Origin: Aristolochia californica
Lineage: Eukaryota > Streptophyta > Magnoliopsida > Piperales > Aristolochiaceae
Assembly (NCBI GenBank): GCA_029961685.1
Contig: JARWKL010000008.1
Location: 29,947,619-30,011,618, forward strand
Direction: 5' to 3'
Length of the DNA: 64,000 nucleotides
This document shows, in pieces, positions 23,899 through 38,171 of the stretch. The notes below the pieces were generated by a model. It saw only the letters and a program-made list of their open reading frames with translations. It was not told the origin of the DNA and made no database searches. The number at the start of each line of letters is the position of its first letter. The first letter of the stretch is position 1. The position numbers were made by a program, and so were the translations under genes.

Positions 23899-26800
23899 TG
23901 TAAAGTGATTTATCATGTGTAACGGGCTACATTTTTTTAAGGAATGACTTATGGATTGGTAATCCGCACTCAGTTAAAAATCCACCACCTCCCCCTTTTC
24001 CCGAAAATTGCAGAACCTAATAAAAAAAACTAAAAAGAGTTTACAATCCCTAAATATTATAAACACTTTTTGAAATTATCTATCTCTTTATTTGTGCATT
24101 GTGCATTTCCATTTTAGATGTATACTTTTTCTTAAATCAAAGCATGAGTTTTCACTTTCCCTTCATTTTGTAAACAAAAGAAGAGATAAAAGGGAAATAG
24201 ATCACAACAAAATGAAAATTTTAGAGTTTACGTATGGAAAGAATTCAAAGCAATAAACAAATGTAAGTAAAGAAAATTTATTCAAACACCACAAATGATC
24301 ACAAAAGTTTTGTTATACAAGTTTGGGAAATTCCGCTAGTTCAACCCTAATACCTCGGACTTTTATAAGAAATAGATTTTTCTACACATGTTTTAAAAAT
24401 CGATATGCATGCTTGAAACATGTTAAAGATTCAAATGACCTAAGGATCCAAACCTTATTTGAGAAAAACATTAAATTCTCAAGTGAACGTGCGGTGGGAT
24501 ATTTACCCGAGTCAAAATGCCATTTTTTTGCCCATTTACAAAAAGTTGACCTAATGATCATAGATGATTGTAAAGTGATTAATCATGCGTAACGGGCTAT
24601 ATTTTGTAAGGAATGACTTATGGATTGGGAGTCAACACTCAGTTAAAAATCCTCCGCCTCCCTCTTTTCCCGACGATTGCAGGACTTGATATATGAAAAG
24701 TAAAAAGAGTTTACAATCCCTAAATATTACAACCACTTTTTGGAACTATCTCTCTCTACATTTTTGCATTGTGCATTTCCATTTTAGATGTCAACTTTTT
24801 TCTTAAACAATACTTCAATTTTCACATTCCCTTCATCTTGTAAACAAAAAAAGAGATAAAAGGCAAATAGATCACAACAAAATGAAAATTTTAGAGTTTA
24901 TATATGGAAAGAATTTAAACCAATAAACAAATCTAAGTAAATAAAATTTATTCACACACCAAAAATGAACACCAAAGTTTTGTTGTCCAAGTCTGGGAAA
25001 TTCCACTTGTTCAACCCTAATAGCTCGTACTTTTATAAGAAAGAGATTTTTCTACACATGTTTAAAAAAATGATATGCATGCTTGAAACATGTTAAAGAT
25101 GCAAATGACCTATGGATCCAAACCTTTTAAAGAGAATAATATTAAAGTCTCAAGTGAACATGTTGTGGGATATTTACACGAGTCAAACAAGCCATTATTT
25201 TGCCCATTTACAAAAAAGCTGACCTAACGATCAGAGATGATTGTAAAGTAATTTATCATACGTAATGGGCTATATTTTTGTAAGGAATGACTTATGGATA
25301 GAGATTCAATACTTAGTTAAAAATCCCCTGTCTCCCCCTTTTCTCGGCGATTGAAGAATCTAATTTATCAAAACTAAAAAGAGTTTATAATCGCTAAAAA
25401 TTACACACACTTTTTGGAATGATCTCTCTCAACATTTATGCATTGTGCATTTCCATTTTAGATGTATAATTTTTTCTTAAATCAATGCTTGAGTTTTCAC
25501 TTTCCGTTCATCTCGTAAACAAAAAAAGAGATAAAAGTCATATAGATCACAACAAAATGAAAATTAGACTTTATGTATCGAAAAAATTCAAAGCAATAAA
25601 CAAATGCAAGTAGAGAAAATTTATTCGCAGACCACAAATGAACACAAAAGTTTTGTTATCCAAGTTCGGAAAATTCCACTAGTTCAAACCAAATAGCTCG
25701 GAATTTTATAAGAAAGAAATATTTCTACACATGTTTTAAAAAATGGATAGGCATACTTGAAAGATGTTAAAGATGGAAATGACCTATGGATCCAAACCTT
25801 TTAAAGAGAATAATATTAAATTCTCTAGAGAATGTGCGGTGGGATATTTACTAGAGTCAAACATGCCATTATTTTGCCCATTTAAAAAAAGCTGACCTAA
25901 CGATTATAGATGATTGAAAAGTGATTTAGCGTGCATAACGGGCTATATTTTTCTAAGGAATGACTTATGGATTGGGAGTCTACATAGTAAAAAATCCCCC
26001 ACCTTCCCCTTTTCCCAACGATTGCAGAATCTGATAAATAAAAAATAAAAAGAGTTTACAATCCCTAAATATTACAGACACTATTTGGAATTATCTCTCT
26101 CTATATTTGTGCAATGTGCACTTCCATTTTAGATGTATAATGTTTTTCTTAAATCAAAGCTTGAGTTTTCACTTTCGCTTCATCTCGTAAACAAAAAAAA
26201 GAGATAAAAGGGAAACAAATCACAACAAAATGAAAATTTTAGAGTTTATATATAGAAAGAATTTAAAGAAATATACAAATCTAAGTAAAGAAAATTTATC
26301 AACACCCCACAAATTAACACAAGTTTTGTTATCCAATTTTTAGAAATTCCACTAGGTCAACCCTAATAGCTCAGAATTTTATCAGAAAGAGATTTTTCTA
26401 CACATGTTTTAAAAAATGGATATGCATGCTTGAAACATGTTAAAGATGCAAATGACCCATGGATCTAAACTTGTTAAAGAGAATAACATTAAATTCTCAT
26501 GTGAACGTGCGGAGGGATATTTACCCGAGTCAAACAAGCCATTATTTTGCCCATTTACAAAATGTAACCAAATGATCATAGATGATTGTAAAGTGATTTA
26601 TCATGTGTAATGGGCTATATTTTTTTTAGGAATGACTTATGGATTGGGAGTCAATACTCAGTTAAAAATCCCCCTCCTCCCCCTTTTCCCAACGATTGAA
26701 GAACCTGATATATAAAAACTTAAAAGAGTTTACAATCCCTAACAATTATGGAAACTTTTTGGAATTATCTCTCTATATTTTTGCACTGTACATTTCCATT

Positions 26801-29800
26801 TTAGATGTATACTTTTTTCTTTATTCAAAGCTTGAGTTTTCACTTTCCCTTCATCTCGTAAACAAAAAAAAAAGATAAAAGGCAAATAGATCACAAAAAA
26901 ATGAAAATTTTAGAGTTTATGAATGGAAATAATTCAAAGAAATAAACAAATGTAAGTAAAGAAAATTTATTCACACACCACAAATTAAGACAAAAGTTTT
27001 GTTATCCAAGTTTGGGAAATTCCACTAGCTTGATCCACATAGCTCAAAATTTTATAAGAAAGATATTTTTCTACACATGTTTTAAAAAATGGATTTGCAT
27101 GCTTGAAAGTTGTTAAAGATTCAAATGACCTATGGATCCAAATCTTTTAAAGAGAATAACATTAAACTCAAATGAACGTGCGGTGGGATATTTGACCAAG
27201 TCAAACAAGCCATTATTTTGCCCATTTACAAAAAGCTAACCTAACGATCATAAATTATTGTAAAATTTTTTATCATGCGTAACGGGCTATATTTTTTTAA
27301 GTAATGACTTATAGATTGGGAGTCAACACAAAGTTAAAAATCCCCTGCCTCGCCCTTTTCCCGACAATTACAGAACCTGATATATGAAAACTAAATGGAG
27401 TTTACAATCCCTAAAAATTATAGACACTTTTTTGAATTATCTCGCACTACATTTGTGCATTGTTCATTTCCATTTTTGACGTATACTTTTTTCTTAAATC
27501 AAAACTTGAGTTTTCACTTTACCTTCATCTCGTTAAAAAAAAAAGAGATAAAAGGCAAATAGATCACAACAAAATGAAAATTTTAGAGTTTATGTATGGA
27601 AAGAATTTAATGCAATAAAAAAATGTAAGCATAGAAAATTTATTCACCCATCACAAATGAACACAAAATTTACGTTATCCAAGTTTGGAAAATTTCACGA
27701 GTTCATCCCTAATAGCTCGGAATTTTTTAAGAAAGTGATTTTTTTACACAAGTTTTGAAAAATGGAAATGCATGCTTGAAACATGTTAAAGATGCAAATG
27801 AACTATGGATCCAAACCTTTTAAAGAGAATAACATTAAATTATCAAGTGAACGTGTAGTGGGATATTTACCCGAGTCAAACAAGCCATTATTTTTCCCAT
27901 TTACAAAAAGCTGACCTAATGATCATAGAAGATTGTAATGTGGTTTATCATGCGTAACGGGCTACATTTTTGTAAGTAATGACTTATGGATTAGGAGTCA
28001 ACACCTAGTTAAAAATCCCACGCCTCCCCCTTTTCCAGACGATTGCAAAACCTGATATATAAAAACTGAAAAGAGTTTACAATCCCTAAAAAGTACAGAC
28101 ACTTTTTGGAATTATCTCTCTATATATTTGTGCATTGTGCATTTCCATTTTAGATGTATAATTTTTTCTTAAATCAAAACATGAGTTTTCCATTTCCCTT
28201 TATCTCGTAAACATAAAAAGAGATTAAAGGTAAATAGATCACTACAAAATGAAAATTTTGGAGTTTATGAATGGAAAGAATTTAAAGCAATAAACAAATG
28301 TATGTAAACAAAATTTATTGACGCACCACAAATGAACACAAAATTTTGTTATCCAAGTTTTGGAAATTCCAGTAGTTCAACCCTAATATCTCAGAATTTT
28401 ATAAGAAAAATATTTTTCTACACATGTTTTAAAAAATGAATATAAAGGCTTGAGACATGTTAAAGATTCAAATGACCTATGGATCCAAACCTTTTAAATG
28501 GAATAACATTAAATTATCAAGTGAACATACGGTTGGATATTTACCTGAGTCAAAGAAGCCATTATTTTGCCCATTTACAAAAATCTGACCTAACGATTAT
28601 AGATGATTGTAAAGTTATTTATCATGCATAACGGGCTATATTTTTGTAGGAATGACTTATGGATTGGGAGTCAACACTTAGTTAAAAATCCCCGGCCTCC
28701 CCCTTTTTTCGACGATTACAGAACCTGATATATAAAAACTGAAGAGAGTTTACAATCCCTAAAAATTATAGACACTTTTTGGAATTATCTCTCTCTACAT
28801 TTGTGCATTGTGAATATCTATTTTAGATGTATACATTTTTATTAAATCAACATTTGAGTTTTCACTTTCCCTTCATCTCGTAAACAAAAAAAGAGATAAA
28901 AGGCAAATAGATCACTACAAAATGAAAAATTTAGAGTTTATGAATGGAAAAAATTTATAGCAATAAACCAATGTAAGTAAATAAAATTTATTCACACACC
29001 ACAAATGAAAACAAATGTTTTGTTACCCAAGTTTGGGAAATTCCACTAGTTCAACCCTTTTAGCTCGGAATTTTATATGAAAGAGATTTTTCTACACATG
29101 TTTTAAAAAAATGATATGCATTCTTTAAATGTGTTAAAGATGCAAATGATATATGGATCCTAAACTTTTAAAGAGAATAAAATTAAATACTCAAGTGAAG
29201 GTGCGGTGGGATATTTACCCGAGTCAAACAAGCCATTATTTGCCGCATATACAAAAAGTTGACCTAACGATCATAGATTATTGTAAAGTGATTTATCATG
29301 AGTAACGGGCTATATTTTTGTAAGGAATGCCTCAAAGATTGGGAGTCAACACTCATTTAAAAATTCCCCGCCTCTCCCTTTTCTCGACTATTGCTGAACA
29401 TGATATATAAAAACTAAAAAGCGTTTACAATCCCTAAAAATTATAAACACTTTTTGGAAATATCTCTCTTTATTTGTGCATTGTGCATTTCCATTTAAGA
29501 TGTATAATTTTTTTCTTAAATCAAAGCTTGAGTTTTCACATTCCCTTCATCTCTAAAACAAAAAAAGAGATAAAAGGCAAATAGATAAAAAAAAAACCAA
29601 AATTTTAAAGTTTATGTATGGAAAGAATCTAAATTAATATACAAATGTAAGTAACGAAAATTAATTCACTCACCACAAATAAAAACAAAAGTTTTGTTAT
29701 CCAAGTTTGGGAAATTTCACTTGTTCAACCCTAATAGCTCGGACTTTTATAAGAAAGAGATTTTTCTACACATGTTTTAAACATTGGATATGCATGCTTG

Positions 29801-32800
29801 AAACATGTTAAAGATCAAAATGACCTATGGATCCAAAACTTTTAAAGATAATAACATTAAATTCTCAAGTGAACGTGCTGTGGGATATATACCCGAGTCA
29901 AACAAGCCATTATTTTGCCCATTTACGAAAAGTTGTCCTAACGGTCATAGATGATTGTAAAGTGATTTATCATGTGTAACAGGTTATATTTTTGTAAGGA
30001 ATGACTTATGGATTGGGAGTCAACACTCAGTTAAAAATCCCCTGCCTCCCCCTTTTCCCGACGATTGAAGAACCGGATATATCAAAACTAAAAAGAATTT
30101 ACAATCCCTAAAAATTACTGACACTTTTGGGAATTATCTCTCTCTACAATTGTGCATTGTGCATTTCCATTTTAGATGTACAATGTTTTCTTAAACCAAC
30201 GCTTGAGTTTTCAATTTCCCTTCATCTCGTAAAAAAAAAGGGATAAAAGGCAAACAGATCACAACAAAATGAAAATTATAGACTTTATGTATCGAAAGAA
30301 TTTAAAGCAATAAACAAATGTACGTTAAGAAAATTTATCCACACACCACAAATGAAAACAAAAGTTTTGTTATCCAAGTTAGGGAATTTCCACTAGTTCA
30401 ACCCTAATAGCACGGAAATTTACTAGTAAGAGATTTTTCTACGCATGTTTTAAAAAATGGATATGCATGTTGGAAACAAGTTAAAGATATAAATGACCTA
30501 TGGATCAAAACCTTTTAAAGATAATAACATTAAATTCTCAAGTGAACGTGCGGTGCGATATTTACCTGAGTCAAACAAGCCATTATTTTGCCCATTTACA
30601 AAAAGCTGACCTAACGATCATAGATCATTGTAAAGTGATTTTTTCATGTATAACGGGCTATATTTTTGCGAGGAATGACTTATGGATTGGGAGTCCACAC
30701 TCAGTTAAAAATCCCCTGCCTCCCCCTTTTTCCTGACGATTGCAGTACCTGATACATAAAAACTAAAAAGAGTTTAAAATCCCTAAACATTACAGACACT
30801 TTTTGGAATTATCTCTCTCTACATTTGTGCATTTTGAATTTCCATTTTAGTTGTATATTTTTTTCTTAAATCAAAGCTTGAGGTTTCACTTTCCCTACAT
30901 CTTGTAAAAAACAAATAGACATAACCGGCAACCAGATCACAACAAAAAGAAAATTTTAGAGTTTATGTATGGAAAGAATTCAAAGCAATAAAAAAATGTA
31001 AGTAAATAAAATTTATTCACACACCACAAATGAACACAAAAGTTTTGTTATCCAAGTTTGGGAAATTCTACTAGCTCAACCCTAATAGCTCGGAATTTTA
31101 TAAGACAAATTTTTCTTCACATGTTTTAAAAAATGGATATGCATGCTTGAAACATGTTAAAGATACAAATGAGCTATGGATCAAAACCTTTTAAAGAGAA
31201 AAACATTAAATTCTGAAGTGAACGTGCGGTGCGATATTTACATGAGTCAAACAAGCCATTATTTCGAACATTTACAAAAACTTGACCTAACGATCATAGA
31301 TGATACTAAAGTGATTTATAATGTGTAACGGGCTATATTTTTGTTAGGAATGACTTATCGATTGGGAGTCAACACTCAGTTAAAAATCCACCGCCTCCCC
31401 CTTTTTCCAACGATTGCAGAACCAGATATATAAAAAATAAAAAGAGTTTACAATCCATAAATGTAACAGACACTTTACGGAATTACCTCACTCTACAATT
31501 GTGCATTGTGCATTTCTATTTTAGATGTATATTTTTTTCTTAAATCAAAGTTGAGTTTTTACTTGTCCTTCATCTCATAAACAAAAAAAGAGATAAAAGG
31601 CTAATAGATGACAACAAAATGAAAATTTTAGAGTTGCTAGATGGAATGAATTTAAAGCAATAAACAAATGTAAGTATAGAAAATTTATTCACACAACAAA
31701 TATGAACACAAAAGTTTTGTTATCCAAGTTTGGGAAATTTCACTAGCTCAACACTAATAGCTCAGAATTTTAAAAGAAAGATATTTTTCTACACATGCTT
31801 TAAAAAATGGAATGCATGCTTGAAACCTATTAAAGATGCAAATGACCTATGGATCCAAACCTGTTAAAGAGAATAACAATAAATTCTCATGTGAACGTGT
31901 GGTGGGATATTTACCCGAGTCAAACAAGCCATTATTTTGCCCATTTATAAAAAGCTGACCTAAAGATCATAGATAATTTTAAAGTGATTTATCATGCATA
32001 ACGGGTTATATTTTTTTTAAAGAATGACTTTTTGATTGGGAGTCAACACTCAGTTAAAAATCCCCCGCCTTCGCCTTTTCCCGATGATTGCAGAACATGA
32101 TATATAAAAACTAAAAAGAGTTTACTATCCCTAACAATTATAGACACTTTTTGGAATTATCTCTCTCCACATTTTTTGCATTGTGCATTTCCATTTTAGA
32201 TGTATACTTTTTTCTTAAATCAAAGCTTGAGTTTTCAATTTCCCGTCATCTCGTAAACAAAAAAAGAGATAAGAGGCAAATAGATCACTATAAAATGAAA
32301 ATTTTAGAGTTTATGATTGGAAAGAATTTAGAGCAATAACCAAATGTAAGTAAATAAAATTTATTCACACACCACAAATGAACACAAAAGTTTTGTTACC
32401 AAAGTTTTGGAAATTCCACTAGTTCTACCCTTTTAGCTCGGAATTTTATAAGACAGAGATTGTTTTACACATGTTTTAAAAAAAGGATATGCATGCTTTA
32501 AACATGTTAAAGATGCAAATGATCTATGGATCCTAATCTTTTAAAGAGAATAACATTAAATTCTCAAGTGAACGTCCGGTGGGATATTTACCCAAGTCAA
32601 ACAAGCCATTATTTTGCCCATTTACAAAAAGTTGACCTAACGATCATAGATGACTGTAAAGTGATTTATCAAGCGTTACGGGCTATATTTTTTTAAGGAA
32701 TGACTCATAAATTAGGAGTCAACACTCAAATAAAAATTCCATGCCTCTCCCTTTTCTCGATGATTGCAGAACATGATATATAAAAACTAAAAAGAGTTTA

Positions 32801-34900
32801 CTATCCCTAAAAATTACAGACACTTTTTGGAATTATGTCACTCTACATTTGTGCATTGTGCATTTCCTTTTTAGATGTATACTTTTTTCATAAATCAAAG
32901 CTTGAGTTTTCACTTTCCTTTCATCTCGTAAACAAGAAAAGAGATAAAAAGGCAAATAGATCACAACAAAATGAAAATTTTAAAGTTTATGTATGGAAAG
33001 AATTTAAAGCAATAAACAAATATAAGTAAAGAAAATTTATTGACACAGAACAAATGAACACAAAATTTTTGTTATCAGAGTTTGGAAAATTCCACTAGTT
33101 CAACCCTAATATCTCGGAATTTTATAAGAAAGAGATTTTTCAACACATGTTTAAAAAATTGAATATGCATGCTTGAAACTTGTTAAAGATGCACATGACC
33201 TAAGGATCAAAACCTTTTAAATGGAATAACATTAAATTCTCAACTGAACGTGTGGTAGGATATTTACCCAAATCAGACAAGCCATTATTTTGCCCATTTA
33301 CAAAAACCAGACCTAACGATCATAGATGATTGTAAAGTGATTTATCATATGTAATGGGCTATATTTTTAATAAATGACTTATGGATTAAAAGTCAACACT
33401 CAGTCAAAAATCCCTCTCCTCCTCCTTTTCCCGGCGATTGCAAAACCTGATATATAAAAACTAAATAGAGTTTACAATCCCTAAAAATTGAAGACACCTT
33501 TTTGAATTATCTCTCTCTACATTTGTGCATTGTTCATTTCCATTTTCGATGTATACTTTTTTTTTAAATCAAAGCTTGAGTTTTCACTTTCCTTTCATCA
33601 CGTAAACAAAAAAAGAGATAAAAGGCAAATAGATCACAACAAAATGAAAATTTTAGAGTTTATGTATGGATAGAATTTAAAACAATAAAAAAATATAAGC
33701 AAAGAAAATTTATTCACACACCACAAATGAACACAAAAGTTATGTTATCCGAGTTTGGGAAATTTCTCTAGTTCATGGCTAATAGCTCAAAATTTTGTAA
33801 GAAAGAGTTTTTCCTACACATATTTTAAAAAATGGATATGCATGCTTGAAACATGTTTAAGATACAAATGACCTATGGATCAAAACCTTTTAAAGGAAAC
33901 AACTTTAAATTCTCATGTGAACGTGCGGTGGGATATTTACCTGAGTCAAACAAGCCATTATTTTGCCCATTTAAAAAAAGTTGAGTTAACGATCATAGAT
34001 GATTGTAGAGTGATTTATCATGCGTAATAGGCTTTATTTTTGTAAGGAATAACTTATGCATTGGGAGTCAACACGCAGTTAAAAATCCCCCGCATCCCCC
34101 TTTTCTCGACGATTGCAGAATCTGATATATAAAAGCTAAAAAGAGTTTACAATCCCTAAAAATTACAGGCACTTTGGGAATTATCTCTCTCTACATTTGT
34201 GCATTGTGCATTTCCATTTTAGATGTATACCTTTTTCTTAAATCAAAACTTGAGTTTTCATTTTCCCTTCTTCTCGTTAACAAAAAAAGAAATAAAAGGC
34301 AAAGAGATCACAAGAAAATGAAAATTTTAAAGTTTATGTATGGAAAAAATTTAAAGCAATAAACAAATTTAAGTAAATAAATTTATTGAGACACCACAAA
34401 AGAACACAAAAGTATTGTTATCCAAGTTTGCGAAATTCCACAAGTTATACCCTAATAGCTTGGAATTTTATGAGGAAGTGATTTTTCTACACATTTTTAA
34501 AAAAATTGATATGCATGCTTGAAACATGTTAAAGACTCAAATGACCTATGGATCCAAAACTTTTATAGAGAATAACATTAAATTCTCATGTGAACATGCG
34601 GTGGGATATTTACCCGAGTCAAACAAGCCATTATTTTGCTCATTTACAAAAAGCTAACCTAACGATTATAGATGATTGTAAAGTGATTTATTATGCATAA
34701 TGGGCTATATTTTTTAAGGAATGACTTATGGATTGGGAGTCAAAACTCTATTAAAAATTCCCCGCCTCCCCCTTTTTTCGATGATTGCAGAACTTGATAT
34801 AGAAAAACTAAAAAGAGTTTACGATCCCTAAAAATTATAGACACTTTTTGGAATTATTTTTTTCTACATTTGTGCATTTTTCATTTCCAATTTAGATGCA
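23899..34900 (+). repeat. Satellite monomers, irregular order with long-range relatives
   Basis: Anchors are at 24019, 24688, 25362, 26033, 26707, 27379, 28054, 28727, 29402, 30076, 30751, 31425, 32099, 32775, 33449, 34124 and 34795. Spacing is regular, but no short HOR repeats. Diagnostic variants recur far apart: 24688-25362 resemble 29402-30076 (offset 4714), 26707-27379 resemble 15927-16604 (offset about 10.78 kb), and 33449-34795 resemble 16604-17945 (offset about 16.85 kb). Open frames at 24323-24592 (TTG start), 26696-26878, 30500-30736, 32151-32339, 32835-33029 and 34174-34362 lie inside monomers and recur with them. I do not call any as a gene. Confidence 0.88.
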
Positions 34901-35046
34901 TACTTTTTTCTTAAATAGATCACAACAAAAGGAAAATTTTAGAGTTTATGTAAAGAAAGAATTGATAGCAATCAACAAATGTAAGTAAGGAAAATTTTAG
35001 AGTTTATGTAAAGAAAGAACTGATAGCAATCAACAAATGTAAGTAA
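34901..35046 (+). repeat. 61-bp deletion followed by 58-bp direct duplication
   Basis: At about 34915 TTCTTAAATAGATCACAAC joins the TTCTTAAAT and AGATCACAAC regions. About 61 bp, including the HindIII site and the purine-rich stretch, are lost. Immediately after, the segment starting GGAAAATTTTAGAG is present twice, at 34931-34988 and 34989-35046, each 58 bp. The copies differ at one visible position (GAATTGATAGC and GAACTGATAGC). The two changes nearly cancel, and anchor spacing 34795-35468 stays at 673 bp. Confidence 0.93.
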
Positions 35047-38000
35047 ATAAAATTTATTCATACACCACATATGAACACAAAAGTTTTGTTATCCAAGTTT
35101 GGGAAATTCCACTAGCTCAACACTAACAGCTCGGAATTTTAAAAGAAAGAGATTTTTCTACACATGTTTTAAAAAAAGGATATGCATGCTTGAAACTTGT
35201 TTAAAATGCAAATGTCCCATGGATCTAAACCTTTTAAAGAGAATAACATTAAATTTTCATGTGAACGTGCAGTGGGATATTTACCCGACCCAAACAAGCC
35301 ATTATTTTGCCCTATTACAAAAAGCTGACCTAACGATTAGAGATGATTATAAAGTGATTTATCATGCGTAACGGGCTATATTTTTGTAAGGAATGACTCA
35401 TAGATGGGGAGTCAACACTCAGTTAAAAGTCCTTCTCCTCCCCCTTTTCACAACAATGGCAGAACCTGATATATAAAAAATAAAAAGAGTTTACAATACC
35501 TAAAAATTACAGACACTTTTTGGAATTATCTCTCTCTTCATTTGTGCATTGGGCATTTCCATTTTAGATGTATACTTTTTTCTTAAATCAAAGCTTGAGT
35601 TTTCACTTTCCCTTCAACTCGAAAACAAAAAAAGAGAAAAAAGGCACAAAGATCACAAAAAAATAAACATTTTAGAGTTTATGTAAGAAAATAATTTAAA
35701 GCAATAAACAAATGTAAGTAATGCAAATTTATTCACATACCACAAATGAACACAAAAGTTTTGTTATCCAAGTTTTGGAAATTCCACTAGTTTAACTCTA
35801 ATAGCACGAAATTTTATAAGAAAGAGATTTTTCTACACATGTTTTAAAAAATGGATATGCATGTTTGAAACATTTTAAATATGCAAATGACCTATGGATC
35901 CAAACCTTTTTAAGAGAATAACATTAAATTTTCAAGTGAACGTGCGGTGGGATATTTACCCGAGTCAAATTAGCCATTATTTTTCTCTTTTACAAAAAGT
36001 TAACCTAACAATCATACATGATTGTAAAGTGATTTATCATGCGTAACGGGCTATATTTTTTTAAGGAATGACTTATGGATTGGGAGTCAACACTCAGTTA
36101 AAAATCCCTTGCCTCCCCCTTTTCTCGACGGTTTCAGAACCTGATATATAAACACTAAGAGAAGTTTACAATCCCTAAAAATCATTAGACACTTTTTTGA
36201 ATTATCTCTCTCTACATTTGTGCATTGTGCATTTCCATTTTATATGTATACTTTTTGCTTAAATCAAAACTTCAGTTTTTATTTTTCATTCAGCTCGTAA
36301 ACAAAAAAAGAGATAAAAGGCAAATAGATCACAACAAAATGAAAATTTTAGAGTGTATGTATGGAAAGAATTTAAAGCAATATACAAATGTAAGTAAAGA
36401 AAATTTATTCACACACCACAAATGAACACAAAAGTTTTGTTATCCAAGTTTGGCAAATTCCACTAGTTCAGCCCTAATAGCTCGGAATTTTAAAGAAAGA
36501 GATTTTTCTACACATATTTTAAAAAATGGATATGCATGCTTGAAACATGTTAAAGATGCAAATGAACAATGGATCCAAACCATTTAAAGAGAATAACATT
36601 AAATTCTCAAGTGAACGTGCGGTGGGATATTTACCTTTGTCAAACAAGCCATTATTTTGCCCATCTACAGAAAGCTGACCTAACGATCATCGATTATTGT
36701 AAAATTATTTATCATGCGTAATGGGCTATACTTATGGATATGGATTCAAAACTTAGTTAAAAATCCCTCGCCTCCCCCTTTTCTCAACAATTCCAGAACC
36801 TGATATATAAAAACTAAAAAGAGTTTACAATCCCTAAAAATTTTATAAACTTTTTGGAATTATCTCTCTCAAAATTTGTGCATTGAGCATTTCCTTTTTA
36901 GATGTATACTTTTTTCTTAAATAAAAACTTGAGTTTTCACTTTCCCTTCTTCTCGTAAAAAAAAAAAAAAGAGATAAAAGGCAAATAGATCACAACAAAA
37001 TGAAAATTTTAGAGTTTATCTATGGAAAGAATTTAAAGCAATAAACAAATGTAAGTAAAAAAAATTATTCACACAGCTAAAATGAACACAAAAGTTTCGT
37101 TATCCAAGTTTGGGAAATTCCACTAGTTCAACCCTAATTGCTCGGAATGTTAAGAAAGAGATTTTTCAACACATGTTTTAAAAATTGGATATGCATGCTT
37201 GAAACATGTTAAAGATGCAAATGAACTATGGATCCAAACCTTTTAAAGAAAACAACATTAAATTCTCAAGTGAACGTATGGTGGGATATTTACCCGAGTT
37301 AAATAAGCCATTATTTTGCCCTTTAACAAAAAGTTGGCCTAACAATCATAGATGATTGTAAAGAGATTTATCATGCGTAATGGGCTATATTTTTTTAAGG
37401 AATGACTTATGGATTGGGAATCAGCACTCAATTAAAAAACCCCCGGCTCCCCCTTTTCTCGTAGATTACAGAAGCAGATATACAAAAACTAAAAAGAGTT
37501 TATAATCACTAAAAATTAAAGACACTTTTTTGAATTATCTCTCTCTACAATTGTGAATTGCGCATTTCAATTTTAGATGTATACTTTTTTCTTAAATCAA
37601 AGCTTGAGTTTTCCATTTCCCTTCATCTCGTAAACAAAAAAATAGATAAAAGGCGCAACAAAATGAAAATGAAGCACAACAAAATGAAAATTTTAGAGTT
37701 CATATATGGAAAGAATTAAAAACAATAAAAAAAATCTATGTAAAGAAAATTTATTCACACACCACAAATGAATACAAATGTTTTGTTATCCCAAGTTTGG
37801 GAAATTCCACTAGTTTAGCCCTAATAGCTCAGAATTTTATAAGAAAGAGATTTTTCTACACATGTTTTACAAAATCGATATGCATGCTTGAAATATGTTA
37901 AAGATGCAAATGACTTATGGGTCCAAACATTTTAAAAATAATAACATTAAATTCTCAAGTGAACGTGCGATGGGATATTTACCCGAGTCAAACAAGCTAT

Positions 38001-38132
38001 TATTTTGCCCATTAACAAAAAGCTGACCTAACGTTCATAGATGATTGTAAAGTGATTGATCATACATAATGGGCTATATTTTTGTAAGGAATGACTTATG
38101 GATTGGGAGTCAACACTCTGTTAAAAATCCCC

Positions 38133-38133
<1 letters not shown>
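35047..38133 (+). repeat. Satellite monomers between the 58-bp duplication and the C run
   Basis: Anchors are at 35468, 36143, 36802 and 37477. The 36143-36802 interval is slightly short because about 15 bp are missing near 36730. The monomers around 36802-37477 share rare variants with those at 41559-42233. A 90-codon TTG-initiated frame at 35099-35371 and a frame at 36225-36425 are repeat-borne and not credible genes. Confidence 0.88.
37656..37691 (+). repeat. Small 21-bp-period duplication
   Basis: CAACAAAATGAAAAT occurs at 37656 and again at 37677, where other monomers have it once. The join reads AAGGCGCAACAAAATG, with the usual AAATAGATCA lost. It is a local slippage or short duplication inside one monomer. 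Confidence 0.85.

Positions 38134-38171
<38 letters not shown>
38134..38171 (+). repeat. 38-base pure C homopolymer (G run on the minus strand)
   Basis: After TTAAAAATCCCCT there are 38 consecutive C residues, followed by TTTTCCCGACGATTGC. In other monomers the same place reads CCCCCGCCTCCCCCTTTT. The run is an expansion of the normal C-rich tract. The monomer at about 41521-41535 shows a possible intermediate, C6-G-C8. The run makes a proline-rich stretch in the chance frame 38091-38351. It could be real slippage or a consensus/assembly error, since long homopolymers are often mis-sized. Confidence 0.9.

Noticed and set aside
34931..35046. The 58-bp direct repeat as a target-site duplication of a mobile element.
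   Set aside because: The copies are directly adjacent with nothing between them, and 58 bp is far longer than usual target-site duplications.
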